Source of the DNA: Thiobacillus sp. UBA6205
Lineage (GTDB): Bacteria; Pseudomonadota; Gammaproteobacteria; Burkholderiales; Thiobacillaceae
Direction: 5' to 3'
Length of the DNA: 26,474 nucleotides
Assembly (NCBI GenBank): GCA_002421825.1
Contig: DISR01000063.1
Coordinates: forward strand, 1 to 26,474
The notes under the pieces were generated by a model that had not been told where the DNA came from, searched no databases, and was given only the letters and a program-made list of their open reading frames with translations. A program made the position numbers and the translations under genes. This document shows positions 14,858 to 23,996 of this stretch, piece after piece (the stretch's first letter is position 1; the number at the start of each line of letters is the position of its first letter).

Positions 14858-14872
14858 CCGACCCTGTCAGGC
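14844..14872 (-). terminator. Terminator of the GGDEF-EAL gene, embedded in the 3' end of uup
   Basis: Read on the minus strand, GCCTGAC (from 14872) pairs with GTCAGGC (ending 14852) around a 7-nt loop. One G and then seven T (14850-14844) follow. The stem contains both stop codons of the convergent genes, and the T-tract is antisense to a Lys-coding A-run in uup. Confidence 0.75.
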
Positions 14873-16867
14873 GGGAAACCCGCCGTGCGCCGGCTGCAAG
14901 GCCGCCATCGAGTCTGCGGACGATACTTCAAGCCATTCGGTCAGGACGTCTTCCGGAAGCGGTTTGCTCATGTAAAAGCCCTGAGAATGATCGCAGCCGA
15001 GAATGGTCAGGGTGTCCCAGGCATCCTTCGTGTCGACACCTTCCGCAACGACCTTGAGGCCGAGATTGTGTGCAAGATCGATGATGGAGCGAACGATCAC
15101 CGCGTCGTTTTCGTTTTCTTCCATGCCGATGACGAAGGACTTGTCGATTTTGATCTCGTCCACCGGGAGCTGTCGCAAATGGGCAAGCGAAGAGTAGCCC
15201 GTGCCGAAATCGTCGATGGCCAGGGTAATGCCCATGCCATCCAGCTTGCCCAGGATGGCGATGGCATCGGCCTGGTTGGACATGACCGCATTCTCGGTAA
15301 TCTCCAGGGTAAGGTATTCCGGCGCCACGCCATTGCCGTCAAGCAGCATGCCAATGGTCGAGGGCAGTTCCATATCGTGCAGGTTGCGCGGGGAAAGATT
15401 GACCCCCATGGTCAGCTTGTGCCCTCTGGCATGCAACAGGCGCAGCTGGCCGATTGCCGTCTTGAGGACCCAGTGGGTGACATCCTCGATCAAGCCGGCT
15501 TCCTCCGCCAGCGAAATGAAGCTGTCCGGCGCCAGCAGGCCTTTCTCGGGATGATTCCAGCGCGCAAGCGCCTCCAGGCCGATCACGCGGCAACTGCGGT
15601 GATCGATCTTGGGCTGATAGTGCAGAATCAGCTGGTCTGACTGAATCGCCTCGCGCAGCTGGCTTTTCAGGGACAGCACTTCGCGGCTGATCTGCTCCTG
15701 GTCGGGGGCATAGACGGCGTGATCCCGGCCGGACCTTTTTGCCATGTACATGGCAATGTCGGCATAGCGGATCAACGAGCTCGCATCCTCGGCATGCTGG
15801 GGGAATAGCGCAATGCCCGTGCTGGCGCCGATGTCGATGCTCTGTTTCCCCCAGAGGAAGGCCGGTTGCAACGTGGTGCGCAGCTTCTCGGAAAATCCGG
15901 CAATGCCGGGTTCGCCAAGCCCCTGCAGCACGAGGACGAATTCGTCGCCGCCCATTCTGGCGACCGTGTCTTCGGCGCGAACCAGTTTTTTGAGACGGCG
16001 GCTGACTTCTCTCAGCAGTTCGTCGCCCACGCTGTGGCCGAGCGTGTCGTTGACCTCCTTGAAGCGGTTGAGGTCCATCAGGGCGACGCTGAAGGGATGC
16101 CCGCTGCGGCGAGATTGTGCGATGGCCTGCCCAAGCCGGTCCTGCAGCAGGCTGCGATTGGGCAGGCCGGTGAGCGGGTCGAAGAGGGCCTGGCGGCTCA
16201 ACTGCTTGGCTTGCTGGGCGACGCGCCGGGAAACATAAAAGGTGATCAGCAGCCCGAACAGCATCGCAACCGCGCCCAGCACGATCATCAGGGAGCGGAC
16301 TTCGCGGTAGGAGCGTTCCGCATTCAGGACGGCCTCCCTGGTCTGGTTCTGCTGCAGCTGGATGAGCGTGTTGACCTCGGCGATGATTTTTCGCTGTTTC
16401 GGGATGGCCCGGTTGCGAATACGCTCGGACAGGTCCTCGCCGGTGTCCTCCATGCCCATGTCCACGACAGCCTGGACTTCCGGATTGGATTCGCCCATCA
16501 GTTTGCTGATGCGGCCAAGAATTTCAAGCTCCTGGCCGTTCAGCGCAAGCTGTTCAAGCCGCCCGCGCGCCTCCAGGTAGACAGAGGCGAAACTGTTGAA
16601 GCGCTGCTGTTCGGCATCCTTGTCGAAGGGATCGGTCATGACCGACAAGGCATGCATGCTCAGGGCGCGCTCCAGCAAGGCCATCCGCATCGTGCTGGCG
16701 AGCTGGGTCTTGAGGTTGTTGTTCTCCGTTATCTGCCGGAGGCGCTGATTGGTGTCGGCGATATAGCGCAGGCCGACGATGGACAGGCTGGCCGTCAGGG
16801 CCAGCACGACGAGAAAGCCGCCCACGATACGGGCACTGATTAGGGTGTGTTCCTGTCTGGCCATCAT
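14867..16867 (-). CDS. Membrane-bound GGDEF-EAL c-di-GMP enzyme
   Basis: This 666-residue protein has TM1 at about residues 13-33, a mostly helical periplasmic sensor at 34-192 resembling a four-helix-bundle input domain, and TM2 at about 193-212. The GGDEF domain has an intact active site GGDEF (306-310) and a matching inhibitory I-site RAED (297-300). The EAL domain has intact EAL (432-434) and the expected catalytic motifs NLSPRNL, LEITENAVM, IDDFGTGYSS, KVVAEGVDT and SQGFYMSKPLP. Both cyclase and phosphodiesterase centres look intact, so the net direction cannot be told. Start ATG 16867, with ATG 16864 as alternative. It is probably transcribed alone and ends in its own terminator. Confidence 0.92.
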   Translation of the reverse strand: MMARQEHTLISARIVGGFLVVLALTASLSIVGLRYIADTNQRLRQITENNNLKTQLASTMRMALLERALSMHALSVMTDPFDKDAEQQRFNSFASVYLEARGRLEQLALNGQELEILGRISKLMGESNPEVQAVVDMGMEDTGEDLSERIRNRAIPKQRKIIAEVNTLIQLQQNQTREAVLNAERSYREVRSLMIVLGAVAMLFGLLITFYVSRRVAQQAKQLSRQALFDPLTGLPNRSLLQDRLGQAIAQSRRSGHPFSVALMDLNRFKEVNDTLGHSVGDELLREVSRRLKKLVRAEDTVARMGGDEFVLVLQGLGEPGIAGFSEKLRTTLQPAFLWGKQSIDIGASTGIALFPQHAEDASSLIRYADIAMYMAKRSGRDHAVYAPDQEQISREVLSLKSQLREAIQSDQLILHYQPKIDHRSCRVIGLEALARWNHPEKGLLAPDSFISLAEEAGLIEDVTHWVLKTAIGQLRLLHARGHKLTMGVNLSPRNLHDMELPSTIGMLLDGNGVAPEYLTLEITENAVMSNQADAIAILGKLDGMGITLAIDDFGTGYSSLAHLRQLPVDEIKIDKSFVIGMEENENDAVIVRSIIDLAHNLGLKVVAEGVDTKDAWDTLTILGCDHSQGFYMSKPLPEDVLTEWLEVSSADSMAALQPAHGGFPA

Positions 16868-16969
16868 GTCCGCCGTCAGAAAGGGGCGGGCGGGTTGGGT
16901 CTGGCCGGGCGCCCCCTCAGGCGGGATTCCTCCATGTTTTTTATTGGCGATGCCTTTTTAGCCGCTTCA

Positions 16970-17374
16970 TTATCCCCTTTGCAGGGTGTTGCGCAAGCGT
17001 TTGCCGATGTCGTCCATGGCTCGCGCAGGCGCACTGCGTACCGGCCTGCCCCATATTGGATTGGGGAAGTGCCGGTCATCCAGATAACGCGGGACCACAT
17101 GCCAGTGCAGGTGAGGCACGACATTGCCGAAAGAGGCAAGGTTGATCTTGTCTGGATTCATGGCGATGCGCACGGCCTGTTCGGTTTTCCATACCACATC
17201 CATCAGCCGGTTGCGGTCCGAAGGTGCGAGGTCGCTCATTTCCTTTACATGGCGGTTGAGGATGACGCGGCAGAAACCGGGATAGTCCGGGGTGTCGGTC
17301 ACCAACACCACGCGGCAGAAATCGTCCTGCCAGAGCACCTCGCCACCAGGTTTGCCGCAGAGGGGGCAGTTCAC
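16970..17374 (-). CDS. HIT-family nucleotide hydrolase/transferase
   Basis: This 134-residue protein carries the histidine-triad motif HLHWHVVPR (His-x-His-x-His) near residues 88-96. The family-typical strand CRVILNRHVKEMSDL and an N-terminal Cys pair (CPLCG) that may bind metal come before it. HIT proteins hydrolyse nucleotide phosphoramidates or dinucleoside polyphosphates; the substrate here is unknown. It begins with GTG at 17374 and overlaps the TGA of the DUF3683 gene by 4 bp (GTGA), so the two should be translationally coupled. The 102 bp after it, before the GGDEF-EAL start, hold no gene. Confidence 0.9.
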   Translation of the reverse strand: MNCPLCGKPGGEVLWQDDFCRVVLVTDTPDYPGFCRVILNRHVKEMSDLAPSDRNRLMDVVWKTEQAVRIAMNPDKINLASFGNVVPHLHWHVVPRYLDDRHFPNPIWGRPVRSAPARAMDDIGKRLRNTLQRG

Positions 17375-20300
17375 AGGAGTACGCGCTCGATGCCGCCGCT
17401 ATTGGCCTTGGCGACATAGTCGGCCATCCAGTTCGGCCCCAGCAGTTTCCTGGCCATCTCGACCACGATGTAGTCGGGTTCGACCCCGGTGTCCTCCGTG
17501 TAGCGCGACAGCCCCTGCAGGCAGGAGGGGCAGGAAGTCAGCATCTTCACTTCGCCGGTGCCGTTATCAAGCAGCTCGGCCTTGCCGCGCTCGATTTCTT
17601 CCTGCTTGCGGAAGCGGATCTGGGTGGAGATGTCGGGTCTCGTTACTGCGAGCGTGCCGGATTCGCCGCAGCAGCGGTCGGACAGCTTCACGTCCTGGCC
17701 CATGAGCGCACTCGCCACCTTGATGGGGGAGTGGGTTTTCATCGGGGTGTGGCAGGGATCGTGATAGAGGAATTGCACGCCCTCCGCGCCGTCGAGCTTC
17801 ATGCCTTTTTCCATCAGGTATTCGTGGATGTCGAGCAGGCGGCAGCCGGGGAAGATCTTGTCGAACTGGTATTTCAAGAGCTGGTCCATGCAGGTGCCGC
17901 AGGACACGATCACGGTCTTGATGTCGAGGTAGTTGAGCGTGTTGGCGACGCGGTGGAACAGCACGCGGTTGTCGGTGGTGATGGCGTCGCCCTGGTCGGC
18001 GCGGCCGGCGGAAGTCTGCGGGTAGCCGCAGCACAGGTAACCGGGCGGCAGCACGGTTTGCGCGCCCAGTTCATACAGCATGGCCTGGGTGGCGAGGCCC
18101 ACCTGCGAGAACAGGCGCTCGGAGCCGCAGCCGGGGAAGTAGAACACGGCATCGGAGTCCTCGCTGAGCTTCTCCGGATTGCGAATGATGGGCACGATGC
18201 GCGGATCTTCCAGGCCCAACAGCGCGCGCGAAGTCTTTTTCGGCAGGCCGCCCGGCATGGGCTTGTTGATGAAATGGATCACCTGAGCCGGGATCGAGGC
18301 CTTGCCGGTGGTGCTGGGCGGCAGCTTCGTCTGGCGCTGGATGAGCCCGAGCCGTTTGCCCACGGCGTGTCCCAGGCGCTGGCCGGCGTAGCCCCATTCG
18401 ATCATGGCCTTGCGCACGAACTTGATGACGCTGGCGTCCTTGCTGTTCAGGAAGAACATCGAGGCGGCGGAGCCCGGGTTGAATTTCTTCTGGCCCTGCT
18501 TGCGCAGGAAGTTGCGCATGGCGATGGACACGTCGCCGAAGTCGATGTCCACCGGACAGGGGTTCAGGCACTTGTGGCACACCGTGCAGTGATCGGCGAC
18601 GTCGTTGAATTCGTCGAAATGCGCCAGCGACACGCCGCGCCGGGTCTGTTCCTCGTAGAGGAAGGCCTCGATCAGCAGCGAGGTGGCGAGGATCTTGTTG
18701 CGCGGGCTGTACAGCAGGTTGGCGCGCGGGATGTGGGTGTTGCAAACCGGCTTGCACTTGCCGCAGCGCAGGCAGTCGGCGATGGAGTCGGCGATGGCGC
18801 CGATTTCCGACTGCTCCATGATGAGCGACTCGGTTTCCAGCAGGGAAAATGACGGCGTGTAGGCGTTGCGCAGGTCTGCGCCCTCGAGCAGCTTGCCGCG
18901 GTTGAAATGGCCTTCCGGGTCGATCTGGCGCTTGTAGGCGGCGAAGGTCTCGATGACATCCGGCGACAGGAATTCCAGCTTGGTCAAACCGATGCCGTGC
19001 TCGCCGGAAATGACGCCGCCGAGGTCTTCCGCCAGCCGCATGATGCGCGCCACAGCGGCGTTGGCGGCCTGCAGCATGGCGTAGTCGTCGGAGTTGACCG
19101 GGATGTTGGTGTGCACGTTGCCGTCGCCGGCATGCATGTGCAGGGCCACGAACACGCGCGACTTCAGCACTGCGCGGTGAATCTTTTCGCACGCGGCCAG
19201 CACGTTCTGGTATTCGCGGCCGACGAAGATTTCCTGCAGCGGCTTTCTCAGCTCGCGCTTCCAGGATACGCGCAGGGTGTGGTCCTGCAGCGCGTGAAAC
19301 ACGCTGCTGTGGGCGCTGGCGGAAACCAGGCCGGTGCTGGCGATGGCGAGTTCCGCGCTGGACGGCGGGGCGTCGAGGTTGTCCAGCAGCCACTGCCAGC
19401 GCGCGCGCACCTTGTCGAGCAGGGCAAAAGCCCGATCGCGGCGTTCTTCGGTCATGGCGGCGTCGGCCACCGTGTCCTCGTCCTCGAACAGCGGCAGCAC
19501 GCCCCGGAAGAATTCGTTCAGACGATCGAGAAGGGCCAGCTTGTTCTTGATCGACAGTTCGATGTTGATGCGCTCGACGCCGTCCGAATAGTCGGCCAGG
19601 CGCGGCAGCGGGATGACCACATCCTCGTTGATCTTGAAGGCATTGGTGTGTGCGGCGATGGCGGCGGTGCGCGCGCGGTCGAGCCAGAATTTCTTGCGCG
19701 TCTCCGGCGAGACGGCGATGAAGCCTTCGCCGTGGCGCGCATTGGCCAGGCGCACGATGTGCGAGGCGGCTTCCATGGCGGCGTTCTCGTCGTCGGAAAC
19801 GATGTCGGCCAGCAGCACCATGGTCGGCCGCTGGTTGCGGCTGGCCAGGTCGCGATTGGACTTGGTGGCGTAGCCCACGGCCTTCACGTAGCGCGCGTCG
19901 AGATGCTCGAGGCCGGCGAGGATGGCGGACGGGTGCGCGTCGAGATAATCCTTGACCTCGACGATGGCCGGCACTGCGTCGCGCACCTGGCCGAAGAATT
20001 CCAGACACACCGTGCGCGTATGCGCGGGCAGGCGGTGCAGCACGAAGCGCGCCGAGGTGATGAGGCCGTCGCAGCCTTCCTTCTGGATGCCGGGCAGGCC
20101 GGCGAGGAACTTGTCGGTGACGTCCTTGCCCAGGCCCACCTTGCGGAAATGCTCGCCGGGGATTTCGAGGATCTGCTGGGTGCCGATTTCGCGCCCGGAC
20201 TCGCGGCTGTAGCGGCGGATCTCGAAGCGGGCGACGGCGTCGTCGTGAATCTTGCCGAGGTTGTGGTCCAGCCGCGTGACTTCCAGCCAGTTGGCGTCCG

Positions 20301-21204
20301 GCGTCACCATCTTCCAGGACACCAGGTTGTCCAGCGCCGTGCCCCACAGCACCGCCTTCTTGCCGCCCGCGTTCATGGCCACGTTGCCGCCGATGGTGGA
20401 GGCATCGGCCGAGGTGGGGTCGACGGCGAAGGCGAGTCCGGCGTTTTCCGCCGCGTCCATCACCCGGCGCGTGACCACGCCGGCCCCGCACTGGATGGTG
20501 GCAACTTCTTTGTTGACGCCGGGCAGGCGCAGCATTTCGATGCCGGAAAGTTGTTCGAGTTTTTCCGTGTTGATGACGGCGGACAAGGGTGTGAGCGGAA
20601 TGGCGCCGCCGGTGTAGCCGGTGCCGCCGCCGCGCGGAATCACGGTCAGGCCCAGATCGATGCAGCCGGCGACGAGGTCGGCGATCTCGGCTTCGGTGTC
20701 GGGGACGAGCACGACGAAGGGGTATTCCACGCGCCAGTCGGTGGCGTCGGTGACGTGCGACACGCGCGAGAGTCCGTCGAAGCGGATGTTGTCGCGGCGC
20801 GTGACGCGCGACAGCGTGCGCAGGGTGTCGCGGCGCAGCTGCGCGCTGTGCTCGAACTGGCGGGAGAACCTGGCGACCGCCTTGTTCGCCGCGGCCAGCA
20901 GCTTCGCCACCTGTTCGTTGCCCTGGCGGCGGTTCTCGATTTCGCCCAGGCGGTGGTTCAGCGCCTCGATCAGGGCATTGCGGCGGCGCGGGTTGTCGAG
21001 CAGGTCGTCCTGCAGGTAGGGATTGCGCTCCACCACCCAGATGTCGCCCAGCACTTCGAACAGCATGCGCGCCGAACGCCCGGTCTTGCGCTCGCCCCTG
21101 AGGGTGTTGAGCGTGGCCCAGGCTTCCTCTCCCAACAGGCGGATGACGATCTCGCGGTCGGAAAACGAAGTGTAGTTGTAGGGGATTTCCCTTAGGCGCT
21201 GCAT
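17371..21204 (-). CDS. DUF3683 FAD-linked oxidase / Fe-S (CCG-domain) oxidoreductase
   Basis: This very large protein (1277 residues from ATG 21204) fuses several units. These are an N-terminal DUF3683 region (1 to about 110) and an FAD_binding_4 domain (about 155-300; PRGGGTGYTGG, GGNVAMNAGG). The FAD-oxidase C domain (about 385-775) has ALHMHAGDGNVHTNIP and EHGIG. A two-cluster ferredoxin module has CLRCGKCKPVC (811-821) and CTVCHKCLNPC (873-883). Two CCG domains follow (FPGCGSE, YLCCGYP, SCGTC; then HDPCHTP, RCCGESG, SCPSC). The architecture resembles YdiJ/GlcDEF-type flavin dehydrogenases that oxidise a D-2-hydroxyacid and pass electrons to quinone through CCG iron-sulfur centres. The substrate is not known. 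A TTG six codons upstream is an alternative start. TAAAAT at 21229-21234 (minus) may be the -10 element. Confidence 0.93.
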   Translation of the reverse strand: MQRLREIPYNYTSFSDREIVIRLLGEEAWATLNTLRGERKTGRSARMLFEVLGDIWVVERNPYLQDDLLDNPRRRNALIEALNHRLGEIENRRQGNEQVAKLLAAANKAVARFSRQFEHSAQLRRDTLRTLSRVTRRDNIRFDGLSRVSHVTDATDWRVEYPFVVLVPDTEAEIADLVAGCIDLGLTVIPRGGGTGYTGGAIPLTPLSAVINTEKLEQLSGIEMLRLPGVNKEVATIQCGAGVVTRRVMDAAENAGLAFAVDPTSADASTIGGNVAMNAGGKKAVLWGTALDNLVSWKMVTPDANWLEVTRLDHNLGKIHDDAVARFEIRRYSRESGREIGTQQILEIPGEHFRKVGLGKDVTDKFLAGLPGIQKEGCDGLITSARFVLHRLPAHTRTVCLEFFGQVRDAVPAIVEVKDYLDAHPSAILAGLEHLDARYVKAVGYATKSNRDLASRNQRPTMVLLADIVSDDENAAMEAASHIVRLANARHGEGFIAVSPETRKKFWLDRARTAAIAAHTNAFKINEDVVIPLPRLADYSDGVERINIELSIKNKLALLDRLNEFFRGVLPLFEDEDTVADAAMTEERRDRAFALLDKVRARWQWLLDNLDAPPSSAELAIASTGLVSASAHSSVFHALQDHTLRVSWKRELRKPLQEIFVGREYQNVLAACEKIHRAVLKSRVFVALHMHAGDGNVHTNIPVNSDDYAMLQAANAAVARIMRLAEDLGGVISGEHGIGLTKLEFLSPDVIETFAAYKRQIDPEGHFNRGKLLEGADLRNAYTPSFSLLETESLIMEQSEIGAIADSIADCLRCGKCKPVCNTHIPRANLLYSPRNKILATSLLIEAFLYEEQTRRGVSLAHFDEFNDVADHCTVCHKCLNPCPVDIDFGDVSIAMRNFLRKQGQKKFNPGSAASMFFLNSKDASVIKFVRKAMIEWGYAGQRLGHAVGKRLGLIQRQTKLPPSTTGKASIPAQVIHFINKPMPGGLPKKTSRALLGLEDPRIVPIIRNPEKLSEDSDAVFYFPGCGSERLFSQVGLATQAMLYELGAQTVLPPGYLCCGYPQTSAGRADQGDAITTDNRVLFHRVANTLNYLDIKTVIVSCGTCMDQLLKYQFDKIFPGCRLLDIHEYLMEKGMKLDGAEGVQFLYHDPCHTPMKTHSPIKVASALMGQDVKLSDRCCGESGTLAVTRPDISTQIRFRKQEEIERGKAELLDNGTGEVKMLTSCPSCLQGLSRYTEDTGVEPDYIVVEMARKLLGPNWMADYVAKANSGGIERVLL

Positions 21205-21271
21205 GGGTAAAAAGGCTTGCAAAACCGCATTTTACGCGATTCCGGCCCGACCCGGATGCCCCGGGAACGGC

Positions 21272-22549
21272 TTAGTGACGTTCGTAGTCGAGGTGTCCGT
21301 CGATGACGGTGGCTTTTACCACGCCGGGCAATTCATAGCCGAGGAAGGGGGTATTGTTGCCCTGGCTCCTGAGGGTTTTCGGGGTGACGGTGAAGCGCGC
21401 TTCGGGGTCAAACACGCAAATGTCGGCATTGGCCCCGACGCCGAGGCGGCCATTGGCCACACCCAGGATTTGCGCGGGTTTGTGTGTGACGCACGCCAGC
21501 GCCTGGGCAAGCGGCACCTGGTTTTCCGCGGCCCATTTCAGCGTCAGCGGCAGCAGCAGTTCCACCCCGGAAGCGCCGGGAGAGGCTTCGCCGAAGGGCA
21601 GCTGTTTTTCATTGTCGTCCACCGGCGCGTGGTCGGAGCAGATGGCGTCGATGGTGCCGTCCTTGACGCCGGCGATGAGCGCATCGCGGTCGCGCAGGCT
21701 TCTGGCCGGCGGCAGGAAGTGCAGGTTGCTGTCGAAGCGGGTGAGGTCCATTTCCGACAGGTGCAGATGGTTGGCCGAGATGTCGCAGGTGACCTTGACG
21801 CCCTGCGCCTTGGCCTGCCGCACCATCTCCACGCCTTCGCGCGTGGACAGGCGGGCAAGGTGCAGGCGCACGCCGGACTCGCGCGCGAGCGCGAGGATGG
21901 TGGAAATGGCGATGGTCTCGGCTACCGAGGGAATGCCGGGCAGGCCCAGGCGCGAGGCGACCGGGCCGTCGTGCGCCACGCCGCCGCCGGCCAGCCAGGC
22001 ATCCTGTGGGCGCAGCCACACCGGATAGTCGAAGGTGGCGGCATAGTCGAGCGCATGCAGCAGGATCTTGGTGTCGGTAAACGGCGCGTCGGCATGCGAG
22101 AAGGCAACGCAGCCGGCTTCGGCCAGTTCGGCCATTTCGGTGAGGGCTTCGCCCTTGAGTTTCTGCGTCATCGCGCCGACCGGATAGACGCGCGGGCCGG
22201 GCAGGTTCCTGGCGCGGAACTTGAGCATTTCCACCAGGCCAGGCTCGTCGAGCGGCGGGTCGGTGTCGGGCGGGAGGGCCAGCGAGGTGACGCCGCCGCT
22301 TGCCGCGGCGAGCATTTCCGATTCCAGCGTGGCCTTGTATTCGAGGCCGGGCTCGCGCAGACGCACGGAAAGGTCGATCAGGCCGGGGCACACCACGCAA
22401 TTCGTCGCGTCGATGGTCTTGTTGGCGTGGAAGCCGTCCGGGGCCTTGCCGATGGCGGCGATCTTGCCGGCGACGACGAAGATGTCCGCGGTCTGATCGA
22501 TGCCGTTGGCGGGGTCGATGAGGCGCCCGTTCTTGATGTGAATCTTCAT
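21272..22549 (-). CDS. pyrC': PyrC', dihydroorotase-like, probably non-catalytic
   Basis: This 425-residue amidohydrolase-fold protein of the dihydroorotase family lacks the first metal motif. The usual His-x-His of GLID-x-HVHLREPG is here GLIDLSVRLREPG, so Ser61 and Arg63 replace both His. A later His position reads HLARLST, and ISANHL loses one of the VTPHHL-type His residues, while SDHAP is kept. Such degenerate PyrC' proteins, described in Pseudomonas, are structural partners that assemble with PyrB into an active aspartate carbamoyltransferase holoenzyme. That role is inferred here from the same gene order and the same loss. The start overlaps the pyrB stop by 4 bp (ATGA). A catalytic PyrC must be encoded elsewhere. 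Confidence 0.9.
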   Translation of the reverse strand: MKIHIKNGRLIDPANGIDQTADIFVVAGKIAAIGKAPDGFHANKTIDATNCVVCPGLIDLSVRLREPGLEYKATLESEMLAAASGGVTSLALPPDTDPPLDEPGLVEMLKFRARNLPGPRVYPVGAMTQKLKGEALTEMAELAEAGCVAFSHADAPFTDTKILLHALDYAATFDYPVWLRPQDAWLAGGGVAHDGPVASRLGLPGIPSVAETIAISTILALARESGVRLHLARLSTREGVEMVRQAKAQGVKVTCDISANHLHLSEMDLTRFDSNLHFLPPARSLRDRDALIAGVKDGTIDAICSDHAPVDDNEKQLPFGEASPGASGVELLLPLTLKWAAENQVPLAQALACVTHKPAQILGVANGRLGVGANADICVFDPEARFTVTPKTLRSQGNNTPFLGYELPGVVKATVIDGHLDYERH

Positions 22550-23502
22550 GCCGTCGGCCCCATCAGCATCGACATCACCGCCATGCGCACGGCAATGCCG
22601 TAGGTGACCTGCGGCAGGATCACCGATTGCGCGCCGTCGGCGACTTCGGAGTCGATTTCCACGCCGCGGTTCATGGGGCCGGGGTGCATGACAATGGCGT
22701 CCGGCCTGGCCAGCGCGAGCTTCTCGGGAGTGAGCCCGAACTGCTTGAAGTATTCCTGGGAAGAAGGCAACAGGGCGCCCTTCATGCGCTCGTTCTGCAG
22801 GCGCAGCATGATCACCACGTCGACATCCTTGAGGCCGGCCTTCATGTCGTGGAACACGTGCACGCCCATCTGCTCGACCGCGGTGGGCAGCAGGGTGCGC
22901 GGCGCGATCACGCGCACTTCGGGCACGCCCAGCGTGGTCAGGGCGTGGATCTGCGAGCGCGCCACGCGCGAATGCAGGATGTCGCCGACGATGGCCACGC
23001 GCAGGTTGTGGAAGGCGCCCTTGTAGCGGCGGATGGTGAAGACGTCGAGCAGGCCCTGGGTGGGGTGGGCGTGGCGCCCGTCGCCGGCATTGACCACGGC
23101 GATGTGCGGCGCGACATGGCGCGCGATGAAGTGCGCCGCGCCCGACTGCGAATGGCGCACGATGAACATGTCGGCGTGCATGGCGGTCAGGTTCGCCACG
23201 GTGTCGAGCATGGTCTCGCCCTTGGACTGCGCTGAGGCGGCAATGTTGAGCGTGACGACGTCGGCGGACAGCCGCTTGGCGGCGATGTCGAAGGTGGTGC
23301 GGGTGCGCGTCGACGGCTCGAAGAACAGGTTGAAAATGGCCTTGCCGCGCAGCAGCGGCACTTTCTTCACGTCGCGCTCGCCGACATCCATGAAGGTTTC
23401 GGCGGTGTCGAGTATCTGGGTAAGAATTCTGGATGGCAGGCCATCCAGCGTGAGCAGGTGTTTGAGTTTGCCGTCGGGAGTGAGTTGCAGGTTGTCCGGC
23501 AT
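22546..23502 (-). CDS. pyrB: Aspartate carbamoyltransferase PyrB
   Basis: This 318-residue catalytic chain carries the carbamoyl-phosphate site FEPSTRTRTTF (Ser64-Thr-Arg-Thr-Arg68) and the 80s-loop equivalent SAQSKGETMLDT. Further motifs are HPTQGLLDVFTI and HPGPMNRGVEI. It joins carbamoyl phosphate and aspartate in the second step of pyrimidine synthesis. Its ATG overlaps the pyrR stop by one base (TGATG), and its end overlaps pyrC' by 4 bp. No pyrI regulatory chain is present, consistent with the PyrB-PyrC' type of enzyme. Confidence 0.97.
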   Translation of the reverse strand: MPDNLQLTPDGKLKHLLTLDGLPSRILTQILDTAETFMDVGERDVKKVPLLRGKAIFNLFFEPSTRTRTTFDIAAKRLSADVVTLNIAASAQSKGETMLDTVANLTAMHADMFIVRHSQSGAAHFIARHVAPHIAVVNAGDGRHAHPTQGLLDVFTIRRYKGAFHNLRVAIVGDILHSRVARSQIHALTTLGVPEVRVIAPRTLLPTAVEQMGVHVFHDMKAGLKDVDVVIMLRLQNERMKGALLPSSQEYFKQFGLTPEKLALARPDAIVMHPGPMNRGVEIDSEVADGAQSVILPQVTYGIAVRMAVMSMLMGPTA

Positions 23503-23996
23503 CAGACGACGGTCAGCGTGAGGAGGCCTTGTTCATTGCGACGCAATTGTACGTTCTGTCGGGGGTCGATTTCCAGTGCCAGGCCGCAAAAATCCGGGCG
23601 GATGGGCAGTTCGTGGCCGCCGCGGTCGACCAGCACCGCCAGCTTGATCGAGGCCGGCCGGCCGTAGTCGAACAGTTCGTTCATGGCCGCGCGCACGGTG
23701 CGCCCGGTGTGCAGCACGTCGTCGACCAGCAGGATGGCCTGGTCTTCGACCACGAAGGGGATGGCGGAAGGCTTGACCTCGGGGTGCAGGCCGATGCGCG
23801 AGAAGTCGTCGCGGTAGAAGGAGATGTCCAGCGTGCCCACCGGCAACATGGGCTTGAGGCGCCTGTGCAGTTCCTCGGCGACCCAGGCGCCACCGGTGTG
23901 GATGCCGACCAGGGCGGTGTCGGGGGTGAGGGCGGGGCGGATCCGTTCGGCCAGTTGGTCGAGCAGGCCCGCGACATCAGGCAGTGGCGCGTTCAT
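23502..23996 (-). CDS. pyrR: PyrR, bifunctional pyrimidine regulator / uracil phosphoribosyltransferase
   Basis: This 164-residue type I phosphoribosyltransferase has the PRPP-binding motif ILLVDDVLHTGRTVRAAM and LVGIHTGGAWVAEEL. The PyrR-type DISFYRDDFSRIG and VLVDRGGHELPIRPDFCG segments are present. It makes UMP from uracil and PRPP. In some bacteria it regulates pyr transcripts by binding RNA; whether it does so here cannot be told. The start is ATG 23996 (AAGG 8 bases upstream) because conserved sequence begins there. It overlaps the end of ruvX by 20 bp, showing close coupling. Confidence 0.93.
   Translation of the reverse strand: MNAPLPDVAGLLDQLAERIRPALTPDTALVGIHTGGAWVAEELHRRLKPMLPVGTLDISFYRDDFSRIGLHPEVKPSAIPFVVEDQAILLVDDVLHTGRTVRAAMNELFDYGRPASIKLAVLVDRGGHELPIRPDFCGLALEIDPRQNVQLRRNEQGLLTLTVV

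Noticed and set aside
18071..20491. 806-codon open frame on the minus strand in another frame of the DUF3683 gene
   Set aside because: Low-complexity Arg/Pro/Gly product typical of GC-rich shadow frames; the DUF3683 frame has all the domains.
18907..21195. 762-codon plus-strand open frame antisense to the DUF3683 gene
   Set aside because: Codon-mirrored composition with no recognisable motif; explained by high GC in the real gene's third positions.
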